A stretch of DNA of 12,129 nucleotides from an uncultured Mollicutes bacterium (GTDB lineage Bacteria; Bacillota_I; Bacilli_A; UBA3375), in the NCBI GenBank assembly GCA_900551955.1, contig UWSE01000019.1, forward strand, positions 1 to 12,129, given 5' to 3'. Both the position numbers and the translations under genes were made by a program. The notes beneath the pieces were generated by a model, which searched no databases, was not told the DNA's origin, and was given only the letters and a program-made list of their open reading frames with translations. Each line of letters begins with the position of its first letter. The stretch's first letter is position 1. Positions 1-7,896 of the stretch are shown here, one piece after another.

Positions 1-47
1 TTAATAGTTAGTCGATCTTGTAATGTCATTTTATTGTTTTTTCTCAT
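1..47 (-). CDS. Transposase N-terminus, cut by the window edge
   Basis: An ATG on the minus strand (CAT at 45-47) follows a GGAGGA ribosome binding site at good spacing and opens a frame reading MRKNNKMTLQDRLTI up to the window edge, with no stop. The identical start is present at the other end of the window, so this is a repeated gene. The piece T-L-Q-D-R-L-T-I resembles the start of the N-terminal helix-turn-helix region of IS30-family transposases, but fifteen residues are too few for a firm family call. The rest of the gene, including the catalytic domain, lies outside. Confidence 0.6.
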   Translation of the reverse strand, partial: MRKNNKMTLQDRLTI

Positions 48-105
48 TTTTCCTCCAAAAGTATTTTACCATTACAGAGTGGCAACTTCCATTTTACAAT
101 CTACA
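1..105 (-). mobile_element. Left insertion-sequence end, 5' terminal part only
   Basis: Bases 1-105 are the reverse complement of 12025-12129 with one mismatch (base 78 against 12052), and similarity stops abruptly at 105/106. That gives the outer end of a repeated element, reading TGTAGATTGTAAAATGG inward. The element carries a ribosome binding site (TCCTCC on the plus strand, 51-56) and a transposase start reading leftward out of the window. The other terminal repeat and any target duplication are outside, so the family cannot be fixed. The TG terminus and the first residues of the protein are compatible with an IS30-type element, which is an inference. The end lies 15 bp upstream of the rpoB -35 box, so this copy sits where ribosomal protein genes would commonly be found. 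Confidence 0.8.
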
Positions 106-111
106 AAGCAA

Positions 112-199
112 AATAGTAGTTTGACAACCTATCAAAAATATGGTAAAATAGATAAGAACATGATAAATATTATCGTCACAAAATAGTCATACTACTATT
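112..199. repeat. Inverted repeat flanking the rpoB promoter
   Basis: The arm at 112-125 (AATAGTAGTTTGAC) and the arm at 186-199 (GTCATACTACTATT) are reverse complements at 13 of 14 positions, separated by 60 bp. The left arm overlaps the -35 box and the right arm lies in the predicted untranslated leader. The left arm is upstream of the predicted transcription start, so this is a DNA-level symmetry and not an RNA stem. It could be a pair of operator half-sites or a chance match in AT-rich DNA. Within the right arm, 182-187 and 194-199 also form a small 6-bp hairpin in the RNA. Confidence 0.5.
121..149 (+). promoter_or_regulatory. Strong sigma-A type promoter for rpoBC
   Basis: The -35 box is a perfect TTGACA (121-126), followed by a 17-bp spacer and TAAAAT (144-149), preceded by TGG (141-143) as an extended -10. 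Transcription should begin near 156, giving a leader of about 105 nt before rpoB. The promoter lies 15 bp inside the IS end, so rpoBC does not need read-through from upstream genes. ATGGTAAAATA (140-150) recurs at 12058-12068 in the IS, and a similar ATGGTATAATA is used by the abiEi promoter, which suggests a local promoter consensus. Confidence 0.85.
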
Positions 200-203
200 A
201 AAG

Positions 204-240
204 ACAAGGAAAATTACTAAGCAAGTAATCCTTGTTTTTT
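204..240 (+). terminator. Terminator-like hairpin in the rpoB leader (attenuator candidate)
   Basis: ACAAGG (204-209) pairs with CCTTGT (230-235) and ATTACT (213-218) pairs with AGTAAT (224-229). The loop is AAGCA, there is a three-base AAA bulge on the left side, and the hairpin runs into TTTTTT (235-240). This has the form of an intrinsic terminator, yet it lies between the predicted transcription start and the rpoB ribosome binding site (AAAGGAG, 251-257). It should therefore lower or regulate rpoBC transcription. E. coli also has a partial terminator ahead of rpoB. I saw no clear alternative antiterminator fold. Confidence 0.65.
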
Positions 241-261
241 GTGTTTTTATAAAGGAGCAAA

Positions 262-3200
262 ATGAAAAAACAACATGTTTTAACACTAGGAAATAACGAA
301 AGAATTAACTTTTCTAACCGTGAAGAAAAGTTACAAATGCCTAATTTAAATGACATTCAAACTAACTCTTATGAGAGTTTAGTTAATGATCGTTTAGAAA
401 ATGTATTTAAAAATTATTTTCCAATTACAGATGATAAACAAGAATTAGAATTTCGTTATGTAAAATACTTCTTTGATAAACCAGAAGTACAATTTGATAA
501 TGAGATTGAATATAAACGTCGTGGTTTAACTTATTCTCATCCTTTAAAAATTACTGTCCAATTATATGATTTAGTTAATGATTGTGTGGTTGAAGAACGT
601 GATGTGTTCTTATGTGATTTACCAATCATTACTGAACGTGGAACATTTATTATTAATGGAGTTGAACGTGTAATCGTATCACAAATTGTACGTTCTCCTG
701 ATTTATATGTAACTAAAGAACCAGAAAAAGCTAACAATGAAGAAAAAATTGTTGGTCAAATTATGCCTTCTCGTGGGACACGTTTAAGTATTGAACAACG
801 TTACAATCATGATATTTTCTCAGGACAAAAAGACTTATTAAAAAACATTGTTGAAGCTTTAACTAAAGCTGAAAAAGAAATGTTAGGTGATGATATTGAT
901 AACGAAGAAGTGTTAAGTCGTTTAGTTTATGCTGGTGAAATTAAATCAGCGAAAAAACAAGTAGCTGACATGAAGAAAGAAATTAAACGTAATCAAATTC
1001 GTTTCCAATTTGATTCTTCTCGTCGTGTAACACTACTTGCTTTTTGTCGTTTATTAGGTTTAAGTGAAGAAAACATTATTAATACATTAGGGGATTCACG
1101 TTTACTTCGTGAAAATTTATTAGTAGAAGAAAATCACAACTTTGATGATGCCTTAAATACATTTGTACAATCACAATTATTAAATGTAGCTAATGTTGAA
1201 CCAATGGATCGTGACTATTTAAAAGATGTTGATAATTTAATTGCTCACTTAGAAGGTAATGGTGTAGATGTTGATGTTAAAGTAGTTACTAACTTAACAG
1301 CTTTAACTAATGAAGAAATTAATGATTTAGTTATTAAATCATTAAGTGGTACTTATCCTAAAGTATTAAAAGAATTTTTAGAACTATGTGATGATAATCG
1401 TATTAATCAAGAAAATACTTTAATTGTTAAAAACAACCACATCTATCGTCAAAAACGTAAAACATATGAAGATATTATGGCACGTTTTAATACTCGTGCT
1501 TATAACTTTGGATCAGTTGGTCGTTATAAATTCAATTTAAAAGCAGATTTAGTTAAAAACTCTTTAATGAACGTTAACTCACGTTTTTATGGTGTGCGTT
1601 TAGCTGAAGATGTTGTAAGTCCTACTAATAAAAAATTAAAATTAGCTAAAGGGACTTTAATTGATGCTAAAAACTTAGATACATTATCAGAAATTTTAGA
1701 AGATGGTTTTGGTATCTACAAAGAAGTTATCAATAATAGTGAATTGGGAATTAAAGAAACCCTAACTTTACAAAAAGTACGTGTAATTTCACCACGTTAT
1801 GGTGAAGAAATTGATGTAATTGGTACAGTTGAATCAAGTGATAAAAAAATGACAATTGGATTAGATGATATTTTAGTATTCTTTAACTACTTTATTGGTG
1901 AAGCTTACGGAATTGGTAAGTTTGATGATAAAGATCACTTAGGTAACCGTCGTGTGCGTTTAGTTGGTGAATTAATTGAAGAAGAAATGTCTCGTGCTTT
2001 ATATGAAATTGAACGTCGTATTATCCGTTATGGATTTACAAGTATGAAGAATGATGAAGTAGAAAATAAAATTCCAAAAGGATTTGTAACTACAAGTTTT
2101 GATTCGGCAATTAAATCATTCTTTGCAACAAGTCAATTATCACAATTTATGGACCAAACTAACCCACTTGCAGAAGTAACACACAAACGTCGTTTATCCG
2201 CTCTAGGACCTGGTGGAATTAGCCGTGAACGTGCAACAGTAGAAGTACGTGACGTTCACTCAACTCACTATGGACGTATTTGTCCAATCGAATCACCAGA
2301 GGGTGGAAACATCGGGTTGATTAGTTCATTAACTGTATATGGACGTATTAATGATAAAGGATTTATTGAAACACCATATATTAAAGTTAATAAAAAATAT
2401 GATCGTAAAGGTAACTTTAAAGGAAGTTATGTAACTGATGATATTGAATACGTAACAGCAATTGATGAAGATCGTTTCTGCATTGGTCAATCAACTGTTA
2501 GTGTTAATGAAAAAACAGGACAAATTTTAGATGAAATGGTTCCTTCTCGTTATAATGGAGTTAATGATATTCGTCCATTAGAGTGTGTTGATTATATTGA
2601 GATTTCACCAAAACAAATCTTTAGTGCCGGAACAGGATTAATTCCATTCTTAGAGCACGATGATGCCAACCGTGCGTTAATGGGTGCCAACATGCAACGT
2701 CAAGCAGTACCGTTAATGATTAGTGAATCACCAATTGTTGGTACAAGTATGGAGTATGCAATTGGTAAAGATTCAGGAAGTGTTGTTAATGCTAAGTGTG
2801 CCGGAACTGTAAGTTTTGTAAGTAGTGAAAAAATTACAGTTAAAAATTCTAAAGGTGAAGAAATAGATCACAAATTAATTAAATACTTACGTACTAACCA
2901 ATCTACTACACTTAACCAAACACCAATCGTTAAAGTTGGACAAAAAGTTAAAAAAGGTGAAGTAATTGCTGATGGGACAGCGATGCAAAATGGTGAGTTA
3001 GCGTTAGGTAAAAACGTAACTGTAGCATTCTTAACTTATGATGGATATAACTATGAGGATGCGGTTATTATTTCTGATCGTTTAGTTAAAGACGATGTTT
3101 ATACTTCGATTCATATGGAAGAATATGTGTGTGAAGTATTACAAACAAAATTAGGTTTAAGTCAAATCACTCGTGATATTCCAAACGTTGGGGAAGAAGC

Positions 3201-4227
3201 GAAAAAACACTTAGACGAACGCGGAATTGTGCTTGAAGGAACATGTGTTGAAGAAGGAGATATTTTAGTTGGTAAAGTTGTACCTAAAGCTAAAACAGAT
3301 CCTACTCCTGAAGAAAAATTATTATTTGATATTTTAGGAGAAAAATCTCGTGATGTTAAAGATGAATCACTACGTGTTGAACACGGTGGTGGAGGAATCG
3401 TTCAAAAAGTATTAGTATATGATGCTGTTGAAGACCACTTAGATGTAAGTAGTGAAGTTAAGCAAGTTGTTAAAGTCTTTATTGCGCAAAAACGTAAAAT
3501 TCAAGCCGGAGATAAAGTTGCCGGGCGTCACGGTAATAAAGGGGTAATCTCACGTGTGCTTCCACAAGAAGATATGCCATATCTAGAAGATGGAACACCT
3601 GTAGATATCATGTTAAACCCACTAGGGGTACCTTCACGTATGAATATTGGACAAGTACTAGAAATGCACTTAGGTATTGCCGGTAAACGTTTAGGTGAAA
3701 AATTTGCCACAGAAGTATTTGAAGGGGCAAAAGAAGAAGATATTATTCGTTTAATGAACGAAGCTGGCATTGATCAAACGGGTAAAGTAACATTATTCGA
3801 TGGTCGTACTGGAGAAGCATTTGATAATCCAGTAACTGTTGGGGTAATGTATATTATGAAACTTGCGCACATGGTTGATGATAAGATGCATGCGCGTAGT
3901 ATTGGTCCTTATGCATTAGTAACACAACAACCACTTGGTGGTAAAGCCCAATTCGGGGGACAACGTTTTGGGGAAATGGAAGTTTGGGCCCTAGAAGCTT
4001 ATGGGGCAGCGAATATTTTACAAGAGATGATGACAATCAAGTCAGATGATATCTTTGGACGTAGTAAAATGTATGAAGCATTAACACACAACCAAACTAC
4101 AACAGAAATTGTTGTACCAGAAAGTTATAATGTATTATTAAATGAAATTCATGGTTTAGGAATTGATTTACAAATGCTTGATAAAGATGGTGAAGAAATT
4201 CGTATCACTGATTTAATTGAATACTAA
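262..4227 (+). CDS. rpoB: DNA-directed RNA polymerase subunit beta
   Basis: This is the beta subunit of the core RNA polymerase, which forms one side of the active-site cleft. The ATG follows AAAGGAG (251-257). Conserved landmarks are FIINGVERVIVSQ in the N-terminal lobe, DKDHLGNRR (556-564), the rifampicin region TSQLSQFMDQTNPLAE (623-638) with H641 and S646, GDKVAGRHGNKG with active-site lysines K1085 and K1093, and the C-terminal FGGQRFGEMEVWALEAYG. At 1321 residues it is about 130 longer than B. subtilis RpoB. The excess lies before the rifampicin region: an extra stretch around 179-246, and a roughly 90-residue insertion around 305-394 where the usual RPGEPPT motif is absent. The residue after the conserved R-G-x, normally Trp, is R174. 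The frame is intact throughout and Arg is mostly CGT, as expected for a highly expressed gene. The identity is certain; the function of the insertions is unknown. Confidence 0.99.
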   Translation: MKKQHVLTLGNNERINFSNREEKLQMPNLNDIQTNSYESLVNDRLENVFKNYFPITDDKQELEFRYVKYFFDKPEVQFDNEIEYKRRGLTYSHPLKITVQLYDLVNDCVVEERDVFLCDLPIITERGTFIINGVERVIVSQIVRSPDLYVTKEPEKANNEEKIVGQIMPSRGTRLSIEQRYNHDIFSGQKDLLKNIVEALTKAEKEMLGDDIDNEEVLSRLVYAGEIKSAKKQVADMKKEIKRNQIRFQFDSSRRVTLLAFCRLLGLSEENIINTLGDSRLLRENLLVEENHNFDDALNTFVQSQLLNVANVEPMDRDYLKDVDNLIAHLEGNGVDVDVKVVTNLTALTNEEINDLVIKSLSGTYPKVLKEFLELCDDNRINQENTLIVKNNHIYRQKRKTYEDIMARFNTRAYNFGSVGRYKFNLKADLVKNSLMNVNSRFYGVRLAEDVVSPTNKKLKLAKGTLIDAKNLDTLSEILEDGFGIYKEVINNSELGIKETLTLQKVRVISPRYGEEIDVIGTVESSDKKMTIGLDDILVFFNYFIGEAYGIGKFDDKDHLGNRRVRLVGELIEEEMSRALYEIERRIIRYGFTSMKNDEVENKIPKGFVTTSFDSAIKSFFATSQLSQFMDQTNPLAEVTHKRRLSALGPGGISRERATVEVRDVHSTHYGRICPIESPEGGNIGLISSLTVYGRINDKGFIETPYIKVNKKYDRKGNFKGSYVTDDIEYVTAIDEDRFCIGQSTVSVNEKTGQILDEMVPSRYNGVNDIRPLECVDYIEISPKQIFSAGTGLIPFLEHDDANRALMGANMQRQAVPLMISESPIVGTSMEYAIGKDSGSVVNAKCAGTVSFVSSEKITVKNSKGEEIDHKLIKYLRTNQSTTLNQTPIVKVGQKVKKGEVIADGTAMQNGELALGKNVTVAFLTYDGYNYEDAVIISDRLVKDDVYTSIHMEEYVCEVLQTKLGLSQITRDIPNVGEEAKKHLDERGIVLEGTCVEEGDILVGKVVPKAKTDPTPEEKLLFDILGEKSRDVKDESLRVEHGGGGIVQKVLVYDAVEDHLDVSSEVKQVVKVFIAQKRKIQAGDKVAGRHGNKGVISRVLPQEDMPYLEDGTPVDIMLNPLGVPSRMNIGQVLEMHLGIAGKRLGEKFATEVFEGAKEEDIIRLMNEAGIDQTGKVTLFDGRTGEAFDNPVTVGVMYIMKLAHMVDDKMHARSIGPYALVTQQPLGGKAQFGGQRFGEMEVWALEAYGAANILQEMMTIKSDDIFGRSKMYEALTHNQTTTEIVVPESYNVLLNEIHGLGIDLQMLDKDGEEIRITDLIEY

Positions 4228-4241
4228 TTAAGGGAGTTTTA

Positions 4242-7200
4242 ATGGTAGAAAAAAGAAATATTGATGAAGTAAAATCACTAAAAATTAATTTAGTATCACC
4301 AGACAAAATCGTTAACGAATGGTCTAGTGGGGAAGTATATAATTTTGAAACATTAAATTATCGTACCCTAAAACCAGAATTTGGTGGACTATTTTGTGAA
4401 CGTATTTTTGGACCAATGAAAGACTACGAATGTTCTTGTGGTAAGTATAAAAAATCAACTTACCGTGGGAATGTCTGTGAAAACTGTGGGGTTGACATTG
4501 TAAGTAGTAAAGTACGTCGTCAACGTATGGGACATATTAAATTAGTAAACCCAGTAGTCTCACCCTTATTTAAAAAATATATTGCCATTTTATTAGGCGA
4601 ATCAACTCGTTTATCAGATTTAGATGCATTAATTAATTACCGTGCTTATATTGTTACTAAATCAAATAATAAACAATTACCTGCAGGTACAATTATTGAT
4701 AAAAATGATGTAGCGCGATTAGAAGATATTGATAATGTTGAAGTTAGTTATGGAACAATTGGGCTTCAAGAGTTTTTAAAAAACTATGACATTGATAAAG
4801 AAATTAAAAAAGTAAAAGCGGCAATTAGTAAAATTAAACGTAGCATTAAAAATAATATTGATCAAGAAAAAACTCCTAAAAATCAAGGAGAAAAATTACG
4901 TAAACTTAATGAACATTTAGAGTTATTAATTAACTTTAAAAATTCAGGGAATAAACCAGAATGGTTAGTAATGACGGTAATTCCTGTCATTCCTGCTGAC
5001 TTACGTCCATTAGTACAATTAGGTAGTGGACGTAATGTTGTTAGTGGAATTAATGAATTATACCGTAAAGTAATTATTCGTAATCAACGTTTAAGTGAAA
5101 TGATTAAATTAGGTTCTCCTCGTTTATTATTAAACGATGAACGTGTGAGTTTGCAAAATGCAGTAAATGATTTATTTGATAATTCAAAAAACAATGAAAA
5201 TGCCTTAAATAAAGGGAAAAAAATTCAAAAATCTTTAGTTGAACAATTAAAAGGGAAACAAGGGCGTTTCCGTCAAAACTTACTAGGAAAACGTGTTGAC
5301 TTCTCAGGACGTAGTGTAATTGTTGTCGGACCTGATCTTAAATTAAATGAATGTGGTCTACCAAAAGAAATGGCCTTAGAATTATTTAAGCCAATTGTAA
5401 TTGGACGTTTAATCGCTAAGAAAAAAGCACCTAACATGGGAACTGCGAAGAAAAAAATTGAAAACCGTGAAGAAGAAGTATGGGAAATTTTAGAAGAAGT
5501 AGTACGTGAAAATAAAGTATTATTAAACCGTGCGCCTACACTTCACCGTTTAGGAATCCAAGCCTTCCAACCAAAATTAGTGGAAGGTAAAGCAATTCGT
5601 TTATCACCATTAGTTTGTGCGGCTTATAATGCCGACTTTGATGGGGACCAAATGGCAGTCCACTTACCATTATCAAAAATTGCCCAAGAAGAAGCAACTA
5701 AATTAATGTTAGCTTCTAATAATATCTTAAATCCAAAAGATGGACAACCAATCGTTACACCTTCTCAAGATATGATTTTAGGTAACTACTATATTACAAT
5801 GGAAGATGCTAATCAAGATGTCCACATCTTTAAAGATGAAGAAGAAGCGATGATGGCGTATGAAACTCGTTTAATTACATTACATGATCGTATCTTTATT
5901 AAGGCAGATCATGTAAGTAATGCGTACTTAGGAGAAAATTTAGAAGATAAATTATTATTTACAACAATTGGTAAATATGTCTTTAACAATATTACACCAA
6001 ATGATTATCCATATATTAATGAACCAAGTAATGCTAACTTACAACAATTAGATGAGAAATACTTAATTAAGTTAGGAACTAACTTAGAGGAAGTATTAAA
6101 AGATACACCAATTAACCAACCAGTTAAAAAAGGATTCTTATCTGATTTAATTTATGATGTGTTTGAAAAATATGACATTAATCAAACAGCAACAATGCTA
6201 GATGATATGAAAGCATTAGGATTTAAATACTCAGCATTATCAGGAATTTCTATTTCTTATGCTGATGTTCCTAGTGTAGAAAAACAAGATATCTTAGATG
6301 AAGCACAAGCACAAGTTAATGAATGGAATGAATTATACCAAGCTGGACTTATTACCGAAAACGAACGTTACCAAAAAATTACACAAACAATTTGGACAGA
6401 TGCTCGTGAAGAAATTACTGAACGTTTATTAGCTAACTTAGAAGCTACTAACAACATCTTCATGATGTCTGATTCAGGAGCACGTGGGAACCGTTCTAAC
6501 TTTACCCAATTAGGAGCAATGCGTGGGCTGATGGCCGCACCTAATGGTCGTATTATTGAACTTCCTGTAAAATCTTCATTTAAAGAAGGTTTAAGTGTCC
6601 TTGAATACTTTATTTCATCACATGGGGCACGTAAGGGTCTAGCTGATACCGCCTTAAAAACAGCCGATTCAGGATACCTTACTCGTCGTTTAGTTGATGT
6701 AGCTCAAGACGTAGTAATTACTGAAGAAGATTGTCATACTTATGATTATGATGTAATCACTGATATGATGGAAGGTGATGAAATCTTAGTACCATTTAAA
6801 GAACGTATTGTTGGACGTTGTCTACAACAAGATGTCTTTGATAAAAAAGGTAATGTCTTATTTGAAACAGGCCATTTAATTACTGAAGCTGATGCTGATC
6901 AAATTATTGATCTAGGAATTAAAGAATTAAAAATCCGTACAGTATTTAGTTGTAAAGCTAAAGATGGAATTTGTCGTAAATGTTATGGACGTGATTTAAG
7001 TAACAATAACTTAGTAAGTATTGGTGAAGCTGTTGGTATTGTCTCAGCCCAATCAATTGGGGAACCAGGGACACAGTTAACAATGCGTACCTTCCACACC
7101 GGAGGTGTAGCGGGAGCTGATATTACGCAAGGGCTTCCTCGTGTTGTTGAGATCTTTGAAGCTGGTAATCCAAAAGGTAAAGCAATTTTAACACCAGAAA

Positions 7201-7835
7201 GCGGTAAAGTTGATATCGACGAATTAGCTGCAGGATTTGAAATTAAAATTAAAAAAGGAAAAAAAGTATTGTGGAAAACAATTGTCCCTCATGGAATTAA
7301 AATTAAATACCAAACAGGTGATATCGTTGAACGTGGTCAAGAATTAACTGAAGGTAGTATTTATCCACGTGAATTACTTGAATACAAAGGTGTAGATGCT
7401 GTTCGTAATTACATCTTAAAAGAAATTCAAAAAGTATATCGTTTACAAGGGGTAGCAATTAACGATAAACACGTGGAAATCATCGTTTCACAAATGATGA
7501 AATATGTTCGTGTAACAGAACCAGGTGATACTGGATTAATTACTGGTGAATTAATTCGTCCGCAAAAAGTTTATCAAGCTAATACAAAAGCAATTAGTAA
7601 AGGTAAAGAACCTTGTTGTGTTAATGCTGAAATTATGGGGATTAAAAAATCTTCACTTGAAACAGAAAGTTTCTTATCAGCTGCAAGTTTCCAAGAGACA
7701 GCAAAAACTTTATCTAATGCAACAATTCGTGGTAAAGTTGATCCATTATATGGAATCAAAGAAAACGTTATTGTTGGTAAGCTAATACCAGCCGGAACTG
7801 GACGTTGTAAAAACTATAAAGGGGTTAGAGAATAA
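4242..7835 (+). CDS. rpoC: DNA-directed RNA polymerase subunit beta'
   Basis: This is the catalytic beta' subunit of RNA polymerase, co-transcribed with rpoB (14-nt gap; ribosome binding site AAGGGAG at 4230-4236). It has the zinc ribbon C64, C66, C79, C82; the metal-binding NADFDGD (463-469); the bridge helix GARKGLADTALKTADSGY beginning near 795; the second zinc site C831, C904, C911, C914 with canonical spacing; and the trigger loop TQLTMRTFHTGG (M948, H952). It ends in VIVGKLIPAGTG, as usual. The length of 1197 residues matches B. subtilis RpoC. Three normally conserved patches are different: the HIW...PSR motif after G97-H98-I99 reads SPLFKKYIAILLG; the lid reads LGSGRNVVSG (260-269) in place of LDGGRFATSD; and the rudder NGRRGRxxTGxxxRPLKSL reads NSKNNENALNKGKKIQKSL (314-332). 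The identity is certain, and the changes look genuine because flanking residues align perfectly. Confidence 0.99.
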   Translation: MVEKRNIDEVKSLKINLVSPDKIVNEWSSGEVYNFETLNYRTLKPEFGGLFCERIFGPMKDYECSCGKYKKSTYRGNVCENCGVDIVSSKVRRQRMGHIKLVNPVVSPLFKKYIAILLGESTRLSDLDALINYRAYIVTKSNNKQLPAGTIIDKNDVARLEDIDNVEVSYGTIGLQEFLKNYDIDKEIKKVKAAISKIKRSIKNNIDQEKTPKNQGEKLRKLNEHLELLINFKNSGNKPEWLVMTVIPVIPADLRPLVQLGSGRNVVSGINELYRKVIIRNQRLSEMIKLGSPRLLLNDERVSLQNAVNDLFDNSKNNENALNKGKKIQKSLVEQLKGKQGRFRQNLLGKRVDFSGRSVIVVGPDLKLNECGLPKEMALELFKPIVIGRLIAKKKAPNMGTAKKKIENREEEVWEILEEVVRENKVLLNRAPTLHRLGIQAFQPKLVEGKAIRLSPLVCAAYNADFDGDQMAVHLPLSKIAQEEATKLMLASNNILNPKDGQPIVTPSQDMILGNYYITMEDANQDVHIFKDEEEAMMAYETRLITLHDRIFIKADHVSNAYLGENLEDKLLFTTIGKYVFNNITPNDYPYINEPSNANLQQLDEKYLIKLGTNLEEVLKDTPINQPVKKGFLSDLIYDVFEKYDINQTATMLDDMKALGFKYSALSGISISYADVPSVEKQDILDEAQAQVNEWNELYQAGLITENERYQKITQTIWTDAREEITERLLANLEATNNIFMMSDSGARGNRSNFTQLGAMRGLMAAPNGRIIELPVKSSFKEGLSVLEYFISSHGARKGLADTALKTADSGYLTRRLVDVAQDVVITEEDCHTYDYDVITDMMEGDEILVPFKERIVGRCLQQDVFDKKGNVLFETGHLITEADADQIIDLGIKELKIRTVFSCKAKDGICRKCYGRDLSNNNLVSIGEAVGIVSAQSIGEPGTQLTMRTFHTGGVAGADITQGLPRVVEIFEAGNPKGKAILTPESGKVDIDELAAGFEIKIKKGKKVLWKTIVPHGIKIKYQTGDIVERGQELTEGSIYPRELLEYKGVDAVRNYILKEIQKVYRLQGVAINDKHVEIIVSQMMKYVRVTEPGDTGLITGELIRPQKVYQANTKAISKGKEPCCVNAEIMGIKKSSLETESFLSAASFQETAKTLSNATIRGKVDPLYGIKENVIVGKLIPAGTGRCKNYKGVRE

Positions 7836-7843
7836 GCAAAGTA

Positions 7844-7878
7844 AAAAAATACTCATAAAAACATTATGAGTATTTTTT
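7844..7878. terminator. Intrinsic terminator after rpoC
   Basis: AAAAAATACTCATAA (7844-7858) and TTATGAGTATTTTTT (7864-7878) form a perfect 15-bp stem around the loop AAACA, starting 8 nt after the rpoC stop. The A-rich and T-rich arms make it usable in both directions. No promoter is visible between it and the next start at 7897, so that gene may depend on leaky read-through from rpoBC. Confidence 0.9.
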
Positions 7879-7896
7879 ATTAAAGAAAGGAAGCAT

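Noticed and set aside
537..737. Minus-strand open frames inside rpoB and rpoC (537-737, 3528-3770, 3854-4036, 7574-7759)
   Set aside because: They lie wholly opposite strongly conserved coding sequence, have no ribosome binding sites and show no recognisable protein.
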